The position numbers and the translations under genes were made by a program. Below the pieces are notes generated by a model. It had not been told where the DNA came from. It ran no database searches and was given only the letters and a program-made list of their open reading frames with translations. A DNA stretch of 24,454 nt from a virus. Positions 23,638-24,454 of this stretch are shown here, piece by piece (position 1 is the stretch's first letter; each line of letters starts with the position of its first letter). The DNA lies in the IMG/VR virus record IMGVR_UViG_3300025305_001678, positions 1 to 24,454 of that record; one strand, written 5' to 3'.

Positions 23638-24454
23638 TGGCTAATAATGTAAAAACTATAATGGGTATTGCCGTAGCAGATGTAAAAACTATAATGGGTA
23701 TTGCAGCAGCAGATATTAAGAACGTAATGGGCGAAGAATTTACTGTATCAGCCGATCCTAGTACTACTACTCCTACGAATCCTAACTTTAACTTTGATAA
23801 TGGGGATTTAAGATCTACAGAACATACTTCAATATGTTATGACCCAGACAGAAACTTTATCGTGGTGTCATATAGAGATGCTGATAACTCAAACTATGGA
23901 ACAGTAAGGGCGGCATCTATAAGTGGAACTACATTAACTTGGGGGGCAGAATATGTTTTTGCCTCTGCTACTACTACAAACATAGGTATATGTTACAACA
24001 CAGGGTCAGATGTAATAATGATAGGTTACTCTGGACCTTCTAGTAACACAATCTATGTAATTGCGGCAACAGTTGGTGCGGCATCTAATGACCCTTCAGA
24101 CACTGATGATATTGCTTTTGGTAGTGCAGCAACAGTAGATTCTGGAGGAGATGGTAGTAACCAGTCTATAGCTTACGGAATGATAGAATATAATCCTACT
24201 TATGATACTGCTACAGTTGCGTATGAAAATGGAGGAGATTCAGGACACAACTATGTTGCTGCTGTATCTGTTTTAGGAACTACTTGCACAGTTGGAACTG
24301 CTGTAGAATTTGACGATACTTCAGAAGAGTTATTTGGACAATCTTATGACCCAGATATCACAAAAACAGTTCTTGTTTATGATAATGGTACAAAGATAGG
24401 TGCTAGAGTGATGACCCAAAGTGGAACAGGCAATCGTACTATTGCTTTAGGTAC
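23637..24454 (+). CDS. Partial tail/adhesin protein, beta-propeller-like, cut by window end
   Basis: An open frame of 272 complete codons starts at ATG 23637 (TAATG overlap with the fibre stop) and runs off the window without a stop. The N-terminus has three copies of an 11-residue unit: VKTIMGIAVAD, VKTIMGIAAAD, then IKNVMGEEF, resembling the VKxINGxAxAD repeats I know at the start of many marine phage tail proteins. The body then repeats YDP/YNP plus alternating beta residues about every 45-75 residues (ICYDPDRNFIVVSYRD, ICYNTGSDVIMIGYSG, EYNPTYDTATVAYENG, SYDPDITKTVLVYDNG), the look of beta-propeller blades. It is probably a host-binding tail protein joined to the fibre or nozzle via its N-terminal repeat. 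Its C-terminus is unknown. Confidence 0.7.
   Translation, partial: MANNVKTIMGIAVADVKTIMGIAAADIKNVMGEEFTVSADPSTTTPTNPNFNFDNGDLRSTEHTSICYDPDRNFIVVSYRDADNSNYGTVRAASISGTTLTWGAEYVFASATTTNIGICYNTGSDVIMIGYSGPSSNTIYVIAATVGAASNDPSDTDDIAFGSAATVDSGGDGSNQSIAYGMIEYNPTYDTATVAYENGGDSGHNYVAAVSVLGTTCTVGTAVEFDDTSEELFGQSYDPDITKTVLVYDNGTKIGARVMTQSGTGNRTIALG
23647..23704 (+). repeat. 25-base direct repeat, 33-base period
   Basis: A 25-base string beginning ATGTAAAAACTATAATGGGT occurs exactly at 23647-23671 and 23680-23704. It encodes the first two VKTIMGIA units of the last protein. Exact identity at DNA level suggests a recent duplication or ongoing slippage or recombination, unlike the older, diverged third unit. 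Confidence 0.85.

Overview
This window is the structural (virion) module of a tailed double-stranded DNA virus, almost certainly a phage. Every convincing gene is on the + strand, and most neighbours touch or overlap through ATGA or TAATG junctions, as expected for one long late transcript. The order is packaging, portal, internal proteins, scaffold, capsid, small virion proteins, and tail or fibre genes. I see no tail tube, sheath or classical siphovirus tape measure. Two proteins at the position of a connector and a nozzle follow the capsid genes, so a short-tailed (podovirus-like) particle is the best inference. The DNA is AT-rich, arginine is mostly encoded by AGA/AGG, isoleucine very often by ATA, and Shine-Dalgarno sites (GGAGG, GAGG, AAGGAG) precede many genes. 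The fibre repeats (ELNLLDG-type) and the N-terminal VKTIMG repeats look like those I know from uncultured marine phages. A marine bacterial host is therefore plausible but not proven.

Layout: 1-242 is an AT-rich non-coding leader with scattered TATCTA motifs. 243-893 is a candidate small terminase and 877-2424 the large terminase, with an intact nuclease and atypical ATPase motifs. 2415-4331 is the portal. 4324-4542 is a small unknown protein. 4543-7518 is a long glutamine-rich repeat protein and 7520-13393 a giant protein of 1957 residues; both are probably internal or ejected virion proteins, placed unusually between portal and scaffold. 13446-14219 is the scaffold and 14233-15138 the major capsid protein. 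15150-15545 is a protein with a very basic tail, 15523-15981 a protein with a C-terminal zinc-finger-like motif, and 15978-16322 a small beta-rich protein. 16323-16487 is a non-coding gap with a strong, long-range inverted repeat and a nested hairpin (candidate structured RNA). 16488-16790 and 16790-17278 are small unknown virion proteins. 17259-18572 (connector-like) and 18572-21046 (nozzle-like, probably beta-propeller) each carry what looks like a carbohydrate-binding jelly-roll module. 21046-23637 is a repetitive tail fibre, and 23637 to the window end is a truncated beta-propeller-like tail protein or adhesin.

Working together: the terminase pair packages DNA through the portal into a capsid built on the scaffold. 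The two long proteins are likely carried in the head and delivered at infection. The connector and nozzle close the head and, with the fibre and the last adhesin, bind the host surface. The most novel-looking items are the structured gap at 16344-16468, the paired jelly-roll modules in adjacent tail genes, the very large internal proteins upstream of the scaffold, and the zinc-finger-like protein next to the capsid gene. No enzyme of metabolism, replication or lysis, and no tRNA, CRISPR array or integrase, is visible here.
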